Shown piece by piece: positions 1 to 8,319 of a DNA stretch of 64,000 nucleotides. Numbering within the stretch: the stretch's first letter is position 1; each line of letters begins with the position of its first letter. This DNA is from Pseudoalteromonas arabiensis (GTDB lineage Bacteria; Pseudomonadota; Gammaproteobacteria; Enterobacterales; Alteromonadaceae). A model generated the notes under the pieces. It saw only the letters and a program-made list of their open reading frames with translations, had not been told where the DNA came from and made no database searches. Position numbers and translations under genes: made by a program. The stretch spans positions 452,463 to 516,462 of the forward strand of contig NZ_LRUF01000026.1 in the NCBI RefSeq assembly GCF_001550155.1. Reading direction: 5' to 3'.

Positions 1-1
1 T

Positions 2-316
2 GATGGGCAGTTTAATAGCCATATGTGGAGCGCAAAATCGTTGTATTCAATTATGTATTTGGGTGTCTTTGGGTCGCTCATTGGCGCATTAGCTTATTTT
101 CATGTATTGCAAAAGTTAAACGCTAGTACGGTGGCACTTACCACTCTCATAACGCCTAGCTTTGCAATTGCCATTGGTGGAATACTCAATAACGAAACAA
201 TAGATCACGCACTTATTGTCGGTGCAACCATTATTATGTTGAGCCTTGCTTGTTTTCAGTTTGGAGATAAGTGGCTAAAACGCATTAAGCGTGTAAAGCC
301 AGTAGGCTTGGGTTAG
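2..316 (+). CDS. EamA/DMT-family permease, C-terminal part
   Basis: The reading frame is open to the left edge, so the gene starts outside the window and only about the last 104 residues are seen. Several hydrophobic helices are visible, with a LGVFGSLIGALAYFHVL-type segment, a pattern typical of the last transmembrane helices of drug/metabolite transporter (EamA) family permeases. It ends in a short basic tail (KWLKRIKRVK) as expected for a cytoplasmic C-terminus. The substrate cannot be told. It converges on motY and shares a hairpin terminator with it. Confidence 0.7.
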   Translation, partial: DGQFNSHMWSAKSLYSIMYLGVFGSLIGALAYFHVLQKLNASTVALTTLITPSFAIAIGGILNNETIDHALIVGATIIMLSLACFQFGDKWLKRIKRVKPVGLG

Positions 317-320
317 GAGA

Positions 321-350
321 GTGATAGCCGAATAACGGCTATCACATTTT
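321..350. terminator. hairpin terminator between permease and motY
   Basis: A perfect 10-bp stem GTGATAGCCG/CGGCTATCAC with a 5-nt loop, followed by a short T run on the plus strand. It lies between converging genes and overlaps the motY stop codon, so it mainly serves the permease. Confidence 0.6.
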
Positions 351-1220
351 TGCGATTTGAATAACTAAACGACGGTTTTTATTACGGTCTAAAATGTTGT
401 CATTACTGGCAACATGACGTTTTTCGCCATAGCCTTCGGTATCGACTTTGCTTTCATCGATACCCAAAGCAACAATGTACTCTTTAATCGCTTTGGCACG
501 CTTTTTAGACAGCTCAAGGTTGTTCCAACGACCGCCATAACTGTCTGTGTATGATGAAATTGAAATAGAAGCAATGCCGGTATCGTGTTTTAGGTACTCG
601 GCAATTTTCTCTAATCGTTTTTGTGAGGCTTTAGTTAGCTTACTGGTATTTGGTTCGTAGTTCATAACCGTGAACGAAATATCTTCAAAGCTGTATGGCA
701 ACATAGAATCGCGGCATTGTAAAAACGCCCAATAAGCTTGCTTAAAGTTAACACTTGATAGGCCAACGGCAATTTTGTCGGCAGTATTTTGCCAATCTTG
801 GTAGTAAAAGGTAGGTTGGTAGCCTTTTTCAAGCTCTGTTAGCATTTCCCATGCTGTTTTATTTCCCAGCTCGCCATCAAATTTACGCAACAGCTTCATA
901 TTTGCAATATCGCGGGCAGGCAACCCTGCTCGCCAACGAGGCGGAACTGCTTTTAAACCTGCAATACTGTAATTATCTGGGCGTACCACCATATCAAGAT
1001 TAAAATTTACATCTTTATTTTTACTGGCAGCTGTGCTGAAAATGGCTTCGCCATAATAGGGAACTTCATGATTTAGTTGGCATTCAAGGCGCGACGTTTT
1101 AACCATTTGCCAGTTTGAGGTATCGGCAGTTGCTGCATACTCACGCATAGCACCAGTAGCATGCACACTGGCGAGCAAGGTTAAAAGGCTTAAATTTAAA
1201 GAAAGTAATGAAGGCTTCAT
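342..1220 (-). CDS. motY: sodium-type flagellar motor protein MotY (OmpA family)
   Basis: About 292 residues from the ATG at 1220. That start gives a clean signal peptide (MKPSLLSLNLSLLTLLASVHA) and has a GGAG-type ribosome site upstream; an earlier in-frame ATG at 1253 is less likely. MotY forms the T ring of sodium-driven polar flagella with MotX. The N-terminal half carries MotY-type features such as LECQLNHEVPYYGEAIFS and FDGELGNKTAWEMLTELEKG. The C-terminal part (about residues 180-290) is an OmpA peptidoglycan-binding domain with SYTDSYG and NRRLVI. The divergent neighbour rnt matches the motY-rnt arrangement known from Vibrio, which supports MotY over a generic OmpA-like protein. Confidence 0.85.
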   Translation of the reverse strand: MKPSLLSLNLSLLTLLASVHATGAMREYAATADTSNWQMVKTSRLECQLNHEVPYYGEAIFSTAASKNKDVNFNLDMVVRPDNYSIAGLKAVPPRWRAGLPARDIANMKLLRKFDGELGNKTAWEMLTELEKGYQPTFYYQDWQNTADKIAVGLSSVNFKQAYWAFLQCRDSMLPYSFEDISFTVMNYEPNTSKLTKASQKRLEKIAEYLKHDTGIASISISSYTDSYGGRWNNLELSKKRAKAIKEYIVALGIDESKVDTEGYGEKRHVASNDNILDRNKNRRLVIQIAKM

Positions 1221-1436
1221 CACAGGTATTCTCCAACTGATCATCAATGCCAACTATTTGGCATTTTGTTGCTTTAACACCCCAAAAGCTGACTTAATGA
1301 GGGGAATCGGTAAGTATAAAGCAAGTACTGTGCCTAAAAACGCGGTGAGAATCTGCTATTTCATCATATTTGCTCTAGCAGAGCCCCCTTGGTTTTTGAC
1401 ATAATAACCAGCTTACACAGGCAAACCAAGAAGACT

Positions 1437-2108
1437 ATGGAAAATACTGAACAAACTCTTTTCGCAAAACGCTTTCGTGGCTTTTTTCCCGTTGTTATCG
1501 ATGTTGAAACGGCAGGTTTTAATAAAGACACCGATGCGCTATTAGAAATCGCCGCCTCGATTTTAAAGATGGATGACGATGGCGTATTAAGTATTGACCA
1601 TACCTTACACTTTCATGTTGCGCCTTTTGAAGGAGCAAATATTGAACAGGCTGCTATCGAATTTAATGGTATTGAGCCATTTTCTGCATTACGTGGTGCT
1701 GTGCCTGAAGAAGAAGCAATAAAAGAAATTTGTAAAGCTGTTCGCAAGGCGCAAAAGGCCGCGGGTTGCCAGCGTTCAGTTGTTGTTGCACATAATGCGG
1801 CTTTTGACCATGGTTTTTTAAATGCTGCGATTGAACGATGTAAAATTAAGCGCACCCCATTTCATCCATTTGTGAGCTTTGATACGACCTCATTGGCGGG
1901 GTTAGCACTGGGTCAAACTGTGTTAGCGAAAGCATGCCGCGCAGCGGGTATTGAGTTTGACAATAAACAAGCTCACTCAGCCCTTTACGATACAGAGCGT
2001 ACCGCAGAGTTATTTTGTTTAATCGTCAACCGCTGGCAACAACTAGGTGGTTGGCCGTTATCAGAACAAGCCGATACGGCCGAACAAGAGACTAAAACGT
2101 CTGAGTAA
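1437..2108 (+). CDS. rnt: ribonuclease T
   Basis: A 223-aa DEDD-type 3'-5' exoribonuclease that trims tRNA CCA ends and other stable RNA 3' ends. The exonuclease motifs are all visible: VVIDVETAGF (Exo I), VAHNAAFDHGFL (Exo II) and HSALYDTERTAELF (Exo III). The ATG at 1437 starts the conserved part (MENTEQTLFAKRFRG); the frame is open to 1389 but the extra N-terminus does not look conserved. It is divergent from motY and its last 17 bp overlap the end of the converging FapA-family gene. Confidence 0.93.
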   Translation: MENTEQTLFAKRFRGFFPVVIDVETAGFNKDTDALLEIAASILKMDDDGVLSIDHTLHFHVAPFEGANIEQAAIEFNGIEPFSALRGAVPEEEAIKEICKAVRKAQKAAGCQRSVVVAHNAAFDHGFLNAAIERCKIKRTPFHPFVSFDTTSLAGLALGQTVLAKACRAAGIEFDNKQAHSALYDTERTAELFCLIVNRWQQLGGWPLSEQADTAEQETKTSE

Positions 2109-3717
2109 TTTTACCTTCTAAATAGCGCATCAAACTAGGTGGGTAAATACGTGAAAACTGTTTACTCTCCTGGGCTATTTTTAACTCGACACCTGGGTGC
2201 ATAAGCTCATTGACCTTTAAACGACTTGTGGCCAGTAAGCGAGCAATTTTAAGCTTTACCAATTGTTTCTTTTTCTTTGTATTGGCCGTTTTTATTTTAA
2301 TTTGTTGCTCACTTGCCGTTATTTTATTGATGTAGTGTTCGCGTTGAGCGGCATCAGGTATTTTGTTAGCTTTTTTACGAGCTTGTTGAAGGGCACTAGC
2401 CTTAGTTGCCAATAACTTTTCAAAATCACTGATTTGTTGCTGTTTTTGCTTTAAGTCATGCCAATACTGAGCGATGAAAACACGGGTTTTTGTACCCGAG
2501 GGGGCGCCCAGTTCACCTGTTTCAATACGCATAGCATCTAAAATGTTACCACCAATAATTTTACCGCGCGGGTTATTTGCCTTACCAACACGAATAAGCC
2601 TGCGAGCACTTAAATCGCAATGCAATGCTTGACGTTCGATAAACAGATCTTGAGAACTTTTTATATGACAGTATTGCGCGTAACCAATTGAAATTGTGCG
2701 TGTAGCCTCAATATTGCACGTAAAGGCTTCGTTATTTTCGCGCTTGCGACCTATTGCCCCTAACATAATAGTGATTTCGCTTTTACTCTCAATGGTGGCT
2801 GACTCCACAAAGCCCAATACGGTGATATCGCCCGTCGCTTTAACACGCATACCATCTTTAACGTCACCACTTATGATGACGCTGCCATCAAAATCAACGT
2901 GACCTGTGCTAACATCAACATGATGAAAACATAAAACATCATCGACGCGCATACCACGAGGAAGCGCAACAGGCACACCTTTAGAGTCAGCAATCAACAT
3001 ATTACTGTTGATAGGGTCAATACGGGTGCCTTCAAAGGGCTCAAGCGGGAAGTCTTTACCCGCAGAGGCTGGTAACACATCACCACAAACAGTGAAACCA
3101 TTCTCACCAGCGGTCGCTGGGATACGCTGCATAAGCGGCGTACCAGGGTTTACTGTAATAATGGCGCCTAAATCACGCATATCGACCTTTCCACCAGACT
3201 TAGCTTGTGGGCTCAATACTCTATCTTGTGCGGTAGGGCATAGCCGAACGAATTTTGCATCGTTGCCATCTTTAGGCATACGACCATGGGCAACAATTGC
3301 ACTGTAATGTGCACCTGCAGGTTGCTTAAATTGCTGCCCTAAAAAGGTATCAAGAGCACGTAGGCTTACCCCCTTTTCTACACCTGCATCGGCCAAAGCG
3401 GCTTGGGCATCGTCCATGCTGATTATTTTTCCACCTTTGGCCGTTGTTAAACTGGCTTCTGCAACCATATTCTTTTCATCAACACTAATTGATATTGACG
3501 CGTCTACCGCTTTGGCAATGACAAGTGATTGAGTGTTATGTTGGCTACTTGGTGTGAATAATTTGCCTATATTTGCGTCTATTAGCTCAAACTCAGCATA
3601 AGAAGATTGTTCGAACAGCTCTAAAAGCTGCGAACTGGTCACCGGAAAACCAGCATCACGCGGGTGCTCAAGCAAAGAGACATATCCACTTTGCTCATCG
3701 AACGTAAACATCGACAT
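2092..3717 (-). CDS. FapA-family (DUF342) protein
   Basis: About 541 residues. The N-terminal half is a poorly conserved head. The centre (about residues 165-370) has the DUF342/FapA beta-solenoid pattern, with PGTPLMQRIPATAGENGFTV and the repeated VDFDGSVIISGDVKDGMRV and DITVLGFVESA turns. A lysine-rich coiled coil follows (KQKQQQISDFEKLLATKASALQQARKKANK). Family members are cytoplasmic and include flagellar assembly protein A; the exact role here is unknown. The ATG at 3717 is preferred because AGGACT lies 8 nt upstream; the frame is open to 3792 but that stretch is asparagine-rich and unlike a protein start. Confidence 0.75.
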   Translation of the reverse strand: MSMFTFDEQSGYVSLLEHPRDAGFPVTSSQLLELFEQSSYAEFELIDANIGKLFTPSSQHNTQSLVIAKAVDASISISVDEKNMVAEASLTTAKGGKIISMDDAQAALADAGVEKGVSLRALDTFLGQQFKQPAGAHYSAIVAHGRMPKDGNDAKFVRLCPTAQDRVLSPQAKSGGKVDMRDLGAIITVNPGTPLMQRIPATAGENGFTVCGDVLPASAGKDFPLEPFEGTRIDPINSNMLIADSKGVPVALPRGMRVDDVLCFHHVDVSTGHVDFDGSVIISGDVKDGMRVKATGDITVLGFVESATIESKSEITIMLGAIGRKRENNEAFTCNIEATRTISIGYAQYCHIKSSQDLFIERQALHCDLSARRLIRVGKANNPRGKIIGGNILDAMRIETGELGAPSGTKTRVFIAQYWHDLKQKQQQISDFEKLLATKASALQQARKKANKIPDAAQREHYINKITASEQQIKIKTANTKKKKQLVKLKIARLLATSRLKVNELMHPGVELKIAQESKQFSRIYPPSLMRYLEGKITQTF

Positions 3718-3931
3718 TTGGGGAGTCCTGAAAAAAGGCCTGTTATTATTATTGTTCGTTGCTACGGAATTATTTTTTATATGAGGTAACAACAGGCCTA
3801 TTTGAGCACAACTTTAGTATTATGTTAAGAACTTGTATGCGTCAAATGTGAAATTTTGTATAAAAACTGACTTTTCCTGTTGGATTTTTCATCATTCAAA
3901 GCTGCCTAGCAAAAATATCCTGATTAATGCC

Positions 3932-3961
3932 TTGAGTATAAACAGATTACTCAGTTATACT
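3932..3961 (+). promoter_or_regulatory. likely ssrA promoter
   Basis: TTGAGT (3932-3937) and TATACT (3956-3961) separated by 18 bp, about 33 bp upstream of the mature tmRNA 5' end. That distance fits a short 5' leader removed by RNase P. The rest of 3718-3931 holds no gene that I can support. Confidence 0.55.
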
Positions 3962-3993
3962 GCACCTACACTCTGAATGAGATATCAAATTCA

Positions 3994-4351
3994 GGGGCTG
4001 ATTAGGATTCGACGGAATTCAAGACGCCCGAGGTGCATGTCGAGGTGCGGTTGGCCTCGTAAAAAAGCCGCAATCTAAAGTAATCGCAAACGACGATAAC
4101 TACGCTCTAGCGGCATAATAGCCCGCTAGCACTTCTCCGGCGCATTCTTGTGGGCCCGGTTCTGAAGTGTCACCCTACACAAGATCGCGATGGAAACCCT
4201 GGCCGGGGTTGAAGCGCTAAAACTAAGCGGCCTCGCCTTTGCAGATCGTGTTCGTCCGAGCTGTAAAGGTTAACTAAAAGACGATACTAAGCATGTAGTA
4301 CCAAAGGTCGAGGCTTTTCGGACGGGGGTTCAAATCCCCCCAGCTCCACCA
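3994..4351 (+). ncRNA. ssrA: transfer-messenger RNA (tmRNA)
   Basis: Begins with GGGGCTGATTAGGATTCGAC and ends with a T-arm (GGTTCAAATCC) and CCAGCTCCACCA, which together form the alanine-tRNA-like domain. The tag frame starts at 4086 and reads ANDDNYALAA followed by TAA TAG (stop at 4116-4118). Length is 358 nt. tmRNA rescues stalled ribosomes by trans-translation. The prophage has integrated into its 3' end: the last 27 nt are duplicated at 39048-39074, so the 3' end present here is phage-supplied and the gene stays functional. Confidence 0.97.
4325..4351 (+). other. attL: attL core (ssrA 3' end)
   Basis: 27 bp identical to 39048-39074, covering the tmRNA T-arm and acceptor end through CCA. 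Sequence on either side of the match differs between the two copies, which fixes the limits of the repeat. Confidence 0.9.
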
Positions 4352-4354
4352 TTA

Positions 4355-4389
4355 AAAACCCTTGTAATTCAATGAGTTACGAGGGTTTT
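4355..4389 (+). terminator. prophage-borne terminator now serving ssrA
   Basis: AAAACCCT-T-GTAA pairs with TTAC-G-AGGGTTTT around a 9-nt loop, followed by a T-rich tract. It begins 3 nt after the CCA end and lies inside the prophage, so the phage brought it along to replace the host terminator now found at 39081-39110. Confidence 0.65.
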
Positions 4390-4400
4390 CTCTTTCTGAT

Positions 4401-4416
4401 GGATCCGTATTGGATC
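4401..4416 (+). promoter_or_regulatory. paired GGATC boxes near attL (possible integrase/Xis arm sites)
   Basis: GGATC occurs at 4401-4405 and 4412-4416, one helical turn (11 bp) apart, 50 bp inside attL. A pair with the same spacing and orientation lies near attR at 38950-38965. Tyrosine recombinases with an N-terminal arm domain bind such repeats; assignment is by position only. Confidence 0.35.
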
Positions 4417-4549
4417 AATTTCATAATTTTCCAGCTCACAACATCTATTGAATTAAATGTTTGTATCCAATTTAGATGTTTCTCATTTTAAAGTGATCTC
4501 AGTTACTGCATAATCATTCTCGGAAGTCTAAAACAACAAAGGGATATAT

Positions 4550-5299
4550 ATGTCTAACTATAGTGAGAACAAACCACCTGTATTTTTATTAGCAGGACTA
4601 ATCTTCATTGCTCTTTTATGTGTCGCTGGGACTTACTTATTATGGGAAAAGGGTTTGGGTGTTGGTTATGGTGGTACAACAGAAACATGGGCTCACTTTG
4701 GTAGTTTTTTTGGTGGTGTTCTGGGCCCCGTACTTTCCTTCTTTTCTTTTGTGGGGGTCATGTTCACTATTTACTTGCAATCGAAAAGTAATAAAGAGCA
4801 AGCTTTAGCTAACACGCACACTGCTGAAGCGATAAAGTCATCTGAACAATTGGCTAAAGAAAATTTAAAAGAACAAATAAAATTACACCAAGTACAAATC
4901 GAGTATGACAAACAACAACGTTTATTCGATTTATTAGTAAACTCTTTCGTCGAGTTAGAACAAGCAGGATGCGATGCAGCAAAGGAGTTAATACCTGAAA
5001 GGAATGAACCTCCTTGGGTTGGCAAGTACTTTAACCCCTATTGTTGGAGGATTCAGGCTACAGCTAATCAGGTTAAAATAAATAAAGATAAAATCAGTGA
5101 TTACAATGTTGAAATTATTATCATGTTGTTAGATAAAACTATTGGGCAGATTGATATGATTCATGGGGCATTAGAAGATCGCGCAAAATTTGTAATTGAA
5201 AATGAATCAGTTCGGCAAGAATTTATTAATTCATTAATTATTGAGGAAAAAAGATGTTCTGAAGTATTAGCGTACTTGAAAGAGAAGTATAATTATTGA
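4550..5299 (+). CDS. putAbiC-like membrane protein, possible abortive-infection factor
   Basis: 249 residues. Two transmembrane helices (about 11-33 and 50-75) flank a short loop with WAHFGSFFGGVLGPVLSFFS, the signature of the 'putative phage abortive infection protein' family (putAbiC). A coiled coil (about 78-125, rich in K/E/Q) and a helical cytoplasmic domain follow. An AGGG site lies upstream of the ATG. It is the first gene inside attL, on its own transcription unit with a terminator at 5329-5355, the usual place for a gene expressed in the lysogen. Family membership comes from the motif and layout; the antiphage role is inferred. Confidence 0.6.
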   Translation: MSNYSENKPPVFLLAGLIFIALLCVAGTYLLWEKGLGVGYGGTTETWAHFGSFFGGVLGPVLSFFSFVGVMFTIYLQSKSNKEQALANTHTAEAIKSSEQLAKENLKEQIKLHQVQIEYDKQQRLFDLLVNSFVELEQAGCDAAKELIPERNEPPWVGKYFNPYCWRIQATANQVKINKDKISDYNVEIIIMLLDKTIGQIDMIHGALEDRAKFVIENESVRQEFINSLIIEEKRCSEVLAYLKEKYNY

Positions 5300-5328
5300 T
5301 TAATATAAATTACCAATTACTTCAGAAG

Positions 5329-5355
5329 AAACCCGCTCAATTAGCGGGTTTTTTT
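5329..5355. terminator. bidirectional hairpin terminator
   Basis: AAACCCGCT/AGCGGGTTT, a 9-bp perfect stem with a 5-nt loop and a T run, between the convergent putAbiC-like gene and int. It can serve both strands. Confidence 0.8.
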
Positions 5356-5367
5356 GTGCCTAAGTAT

Positions 5368-6624
5368 TTATGGATTAGCCGGCTTAGTTTTTCGTTGGTG
5401 ACTATGGCTTGAGAATATCTTTGATACTCTCGCGGCCATGTCGGGTATTTCTTCGTTCATCCATTTACCGTAATGTTTTTCTAACATGGTGATGGATGTG
5501 TGACCCATTTGGCGAGCTATCCAACGTTCGGCTACGCCTTTGGTAAGCAGCTGGCTTGCAAATGTGTGGCGAGCTTGGTTTATAGCGCGGTAGCGAATGC
5601 CACATTTTTTTAAATGCTTTTGTAAAAATCGTTTATTAACGTTTTGGCCATCAGTATGTGGCTTTTGGTTTAGGGTATTAATAAACACAAATCTAAGCTC
5701 TGCTTTTTCATAGCTGCGGTTGTCATCTTTTAACACATCGACTTTGATTGCCGGCATTGCAAATGAGAGTGCTTTTTGACGAATTAATATGTCGTATGCC
5801 TGGTCTAGTAGGTCGATGGTTCTGTAGCTGCCGTCATTCTTTGTGTAGGCATAATCGCCTTTGGTAACACCACGCCTGATTTTTATTTGTCGTTTTACAA
5901 AATCAATGTCTTCCCATGCAAGCGCGTAGCACTCAGATGCACGTAAACCTGTCCAACAAGCAAATAAAAACCCGTTAAGTTCACTTTGATCAGCGGTTGG
6001 CTGCGATTCTATTAGTTGTAGTTCGTCTAAGGTGAACGGGTCACAATTTTCTGAGCGACTTCTTTTTAAATTAGGTAAATGGTCAAGTGGATTAAAGTCT
6101 ATTAACCTATCTGCCATTGCATCTTTAAATATGCCACGTAGGGGAATAAACACATCGTTAATTGTTTTATTCGATAAAAACGTGGTGAGTGTTAAATCAC
6201 GCCAGTCTCGGATCATGGTTAAGGTGACTTTGTCTAACTTTAACTCGCCAAATTGCGGGCGAATGTATAATTTGCACCTGGCTAAATTGTGCTTGTAGTT
6301 ATCTGCCCGGGTGTTGGCTTTGTTTCTTTCTAGCCATTTGTCTAAAGCAGTGTTCACTGTTGGTACTGCACCTTTTCCCTCAAACAACCTTACCTTTGCT
6401 GAATCAGGAAAATGCTTAGCGTAGTTAAATTGGTTGGTTGCAATCTCATGCAGTATGGCGGTACGTTTATTCGATGCAAACTTGATATTTGACTTAGATA
6501 TCAAAATGCCTTTAAGGGGCTCTATGCAACGCACACCACGGTAACTGAACATAATACGTATGTTTTTACCGTGGATAGTGACACCCTCATACTTTTTACA
6601 AAACTCAAGCACCGATGCCGTCAT
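5368..6624 (-). CDS. int: phage integrase (tyrosine recombinase)
   Basis: About 418 residues. An arm-binding N-terminal domain is followed by a SAM-like core-binding domain (NKTINDVFIPLRGIFKDAM) and a C-terminal catalytic domain. Catalytic residues are visible in TGLRASECYALAWEDID (Arg I), NQARHTFASQLLTKG (HxxR-type region), ARQMGHTSITMLEKHYGKW (His and the nucleophile Tyr). It recombines the ssrA 3' end with the phage att site. The ATG at 6624 is chosen; an in-frame TTG at 6630 is also possible. The start overlaps the end of xis by about 20 bp, so the two are translationally linked. Confidence 0.95.
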   Translation of the reverse strand: MTASVLEFCKKYEGVTIHGKNIRIMFSYRGVRCIEPLKGILISKSNIKFASNKRTAILHEIATNQFNYAKHFPDSAKVRLFEGKGAVPTVNTALDKWLERNKANTRADNYKHNLARCKLYIRPQFGELKLDKVTLTMIRDWRDLTLTTFLSNKTINDVFIPLRGIFKDAMADRLIDFNPLDHLPNLKRSRSENCDPFTLDELQLIESQPTADQSELNGFLFACWTGLRASECYALAWEDIDFVKRQIKIRRGVTKGDYAYTKNDGSYRTIDLLDQAYDILIRQKALSFAMPAIKVDVLKDDNRSYEKAELRFVFINTLNQKPHTDGQNVNKRFLQKHLKKCGIRYRAINQARHTFASQLLTKGVAERWIARQMGHTSITMLEKHYGKWMNEEIPDMAARVSKIFSSHSHQRKTKPANP

Positions 6625-6808
6625 TATCAAAATACTCGTCTAATTTTTCATAGTTATACACAACAACACCGCGTACTTTTTTCCAGTGCACACCCTCTAC
6701 GATTTTACCAGTTTGGCGCATTCTATTGAGTGCATCATCAGTAAAGCCTTTGTGCTGTTCGATGATCTTGGCTTTCACCCAACCAAGTTTTACATATGTA
6801 ACGGTCAT
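6605..6808 (-). CDS. xis: excisionase-like protein (DUF1233 type)
   Basis: 67 residues with the pattern of small excisionases: an N-terminal winged-helix stretch (WVKAKIIEQHKGFTDDALNRMR), then GVHWKKVRGVVVYNYEKLDEYF. Such proteins bend attachment-site DNA and steer integrase towards excision. It sits directly upstream of int with overlapping ends, the usual xis-int order, and has GGAG 7-10 nt before the ATG, inside the end of the preceding 50-aa gene. Confidence 0.75.
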   Translation of the reverse strand: MTVTYVKLGWVKAKIIEQHKGFTDDALNRMRQTGKIVEGVHWKKVRGVVVYNYEKLDEYFDNDGIGA

Positions 6809-6810
6809 AG

Positions 6811-6963
6811 TTATTCTCCAGCCTGCAGTTCGTCTAAGTGGGGAAGTACTTCGAATGCTTCGTCGAGGTCTTCACACTCATATTTTACGCTACGGCCATT
6901 GGTGCGAATTTCAATAACTACGCCCTCGGCCTCTTCTAATATCGTGATTACTTTCTTTGCCAT
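6811..6963 (-). CDS. small acidic phage protein, 50 aa
   Basis: Encodes MAKKVITILEEAEGVVIEIR followed by an acidic tail (ECEDLDEAFEVLPHLDELQAGE). It fits the gap between the DUF2786 gene and xis exactly: its stop is 2 nt before the xis ATG and it has an AGGAGG site before its own ATG. Small proteins of this type are common in early left operons. Function not recognised. Confidence 0.65.
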   Translation of the reverse strand: MAKKVITILEEAEGVVIEIRTNGRSVKYECEDLDEAFEVLPHLDELQAGE

Positions 6964-6972
6964 GACTACCTC

Positions 6973-7665
6973 CTAAAAGTTAGATATTTTAAGGCTTTCT
7001 TCGCCTTCGATTTGACGTTCAAGACTCACTTTGTTACCAGCTGCTTCACCTTTTAGGTATGAGTGCATTTCTTGAAATGATGGTTTGCGTAATGGCTTAG
7101 ATTTCATTGGTTTTAATTCACCAAAATGTGCCACTATCATTGATTCTTTGAGCGGTACTAAAGCCGTACCAGATGAACTTACGAATGTCTGCTCTCGTTC
7201 TGACTTAATATCCATCGCGCGGCGGTGAATTGCTTCAGCAAACCCTATTCGGAAAAAGTTTTTTTCTGAAGCTCCTTTAACTTGTGATTGTTCACACTGC
7301 CTGTTGCAAGCTTCAATCAAGTAGTCAAATGTTAGCTTGGCTACGACTGCATCAGATTTGAAACCTTGAAATAAATACTTAACTACAGGAGCGTGGGTTA
7401 CAGCCCCAACACAGTCATTTAAACTGGCCGCAGATCTTTGCAATATCAAAACCCAGCGCAAACGTTTAGGTGTAATATTGTCACCTTGTGATTCTAAGAA
7501 TTGATCGCCAGTTTGTTTCTCAATATCCAGCTTTGTAAGCTGGTATTTATCCATGAGGCTTCTAGCTCTTTTAGCTGCTATTAATGCTTCATTGGGACTG
7601 GATGTATCAGCGGCCATCGCCAATAACTTTTTGATTTTATCAACCACTTTATCTAGGTCATTCAT
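6973..7665 (-). CDS. DUF2786 domain protein
   Basis: 230 residues. The N-terminus VVDKIKKLLAMAADTSSPNEALIAAKRARSLMDKY is the DUF2786 helical motif, found in many phage and mobile-element proteins. The remainder is a helical region with no motif that I recognise. Its role in phage biology is unknown; the position in the exonuclease/xis operon suggests an early function on DNA. An AGGTGACTT-type site precedes the ATG. Confidence 0.75.
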   Translation of the reverse strand: MNDLDKVVDKIKKLLAMAADTSSPNEALIAAKRARSLMDKYQLTKLDIEKQTGDQFLESQGDNITPKRLRWVLILQRSAASLNDCVGAVTHAPVVKYLFQGFKSDAVVAKLTFDYLIEACNRQCEQSQVKGASEKNFFRIGFAEAIHRRAMDIKSEREQTFVSSSGTALVPLKESMIVAHFGELKPMKSKPLRKPSFQEMHSYLKGEAAGNKVSLERQIEGEESLKISNF

Positions 7666-7678
7666 AAGTCACCTACAG

Positions 7679-7948
7679 TTAAAACAATAAACATTCTTGC
7701 CTTGGCTGTTTAGCCTCAGGCCTGTTATCAGCATCAACCACTTCTATAAATGATTCTTGCTGATATTGGTTACAAAGCTCTGTGATGAACACTTGGGTTT
7801 TGTGTACTTGGCATTGGCCATAGCGAGTTTAAGTTTGCTGCTGGCCGTATCTATATATGTGAGGGCAGTGTTTATCGTCTGCCTTACCAATGTGCTTATA
7901 GGCCTGACAGCTAATACAGGCCTTTGGCATGGTGATTAAATTACCCAT
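7679..7948 (-). pseudogene. small cysteine-motif gene interrupted by an in-frame TAA
   Basis: A TAATG junction couples the ATG at 7948 to the previous gene. The first 39 codons encode a protein with CISCQAYKHIGKADDKHCPH, a possible Cys/His zinc site, then TAA at 7829-7831. The same frame continues for 49 sense codons with clearly protein-like sequence (VFITELCNQYQQESFIEVVD) to a stop at 7679-7681, just before the DUF2786 gene. Either one nonsense mutation (for example CAA to TAA) broke an 88-aa gene, or the stop is read through, or the first 39 codons alone are the gene. No frameshift is needed. Confidence 0.55.
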
Positions 7949-8319
7949 TATGCTGCCCAAAGCTCACTGAGTTCCCGCTCAAGTCGGTAATCGTCTAAAC
8001 GTTCTTCTAACTTTTCTCGTGCTGATTTTTGACGTTCGCTATAAGGAACTGCTCGCGGAGCGTCTTTCTTAGGTGAAGTTTGCTTTGCGATACTAACCGT
8101 GATTGGTTTGTTTTTTGTTTTAGGTGTAGCGCTTCGTTTTTTATAAGGCTTACGAACACAGCCACAACCAAGTACTCTGCCTAAGTTACCTTTCTTAACT
8201 GAACGCTCAGTGCCACAAATACAGCGACATAAAAAGTATTGGCCACATGCTTCCTCAGATAGCACTGTCCAATTGTTAAATACATCGCCGGCTGTTATTT
8301 GTATTTTGCTTTTGGACAT
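7948..8319 (-). CDS. zinc-motif phage protein
   Basis: 123 residues. The N-terminal part has GDVFNNWTVLSE...YFLCRCICGTERSV...GCGC, a cysteine pattern (CxCxCG ... CGC) seen at the N-terminus of various phage and AP2/HNH-like DNA-associated proteins. A basic linker and a charged C-terminal helix (EKLEERLDDYRLERELSEL) follow. The ribosome site AGGAGG is strong. I recognise the motif style but not a named function; nucleic-acid binding is inferred. Confidence 0.6.
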   Translation of the reverse strand: MSKSKIQITAGDVFNNWTVLSEEACGQYFLCRCICGTERSVKKGNLGRVLGCGCVRKPYKKRSATPKTKNKPITVSIAKQTSPKKDAPRAVPYSERQKSAREKLEERLDDYRLERELSELWAA

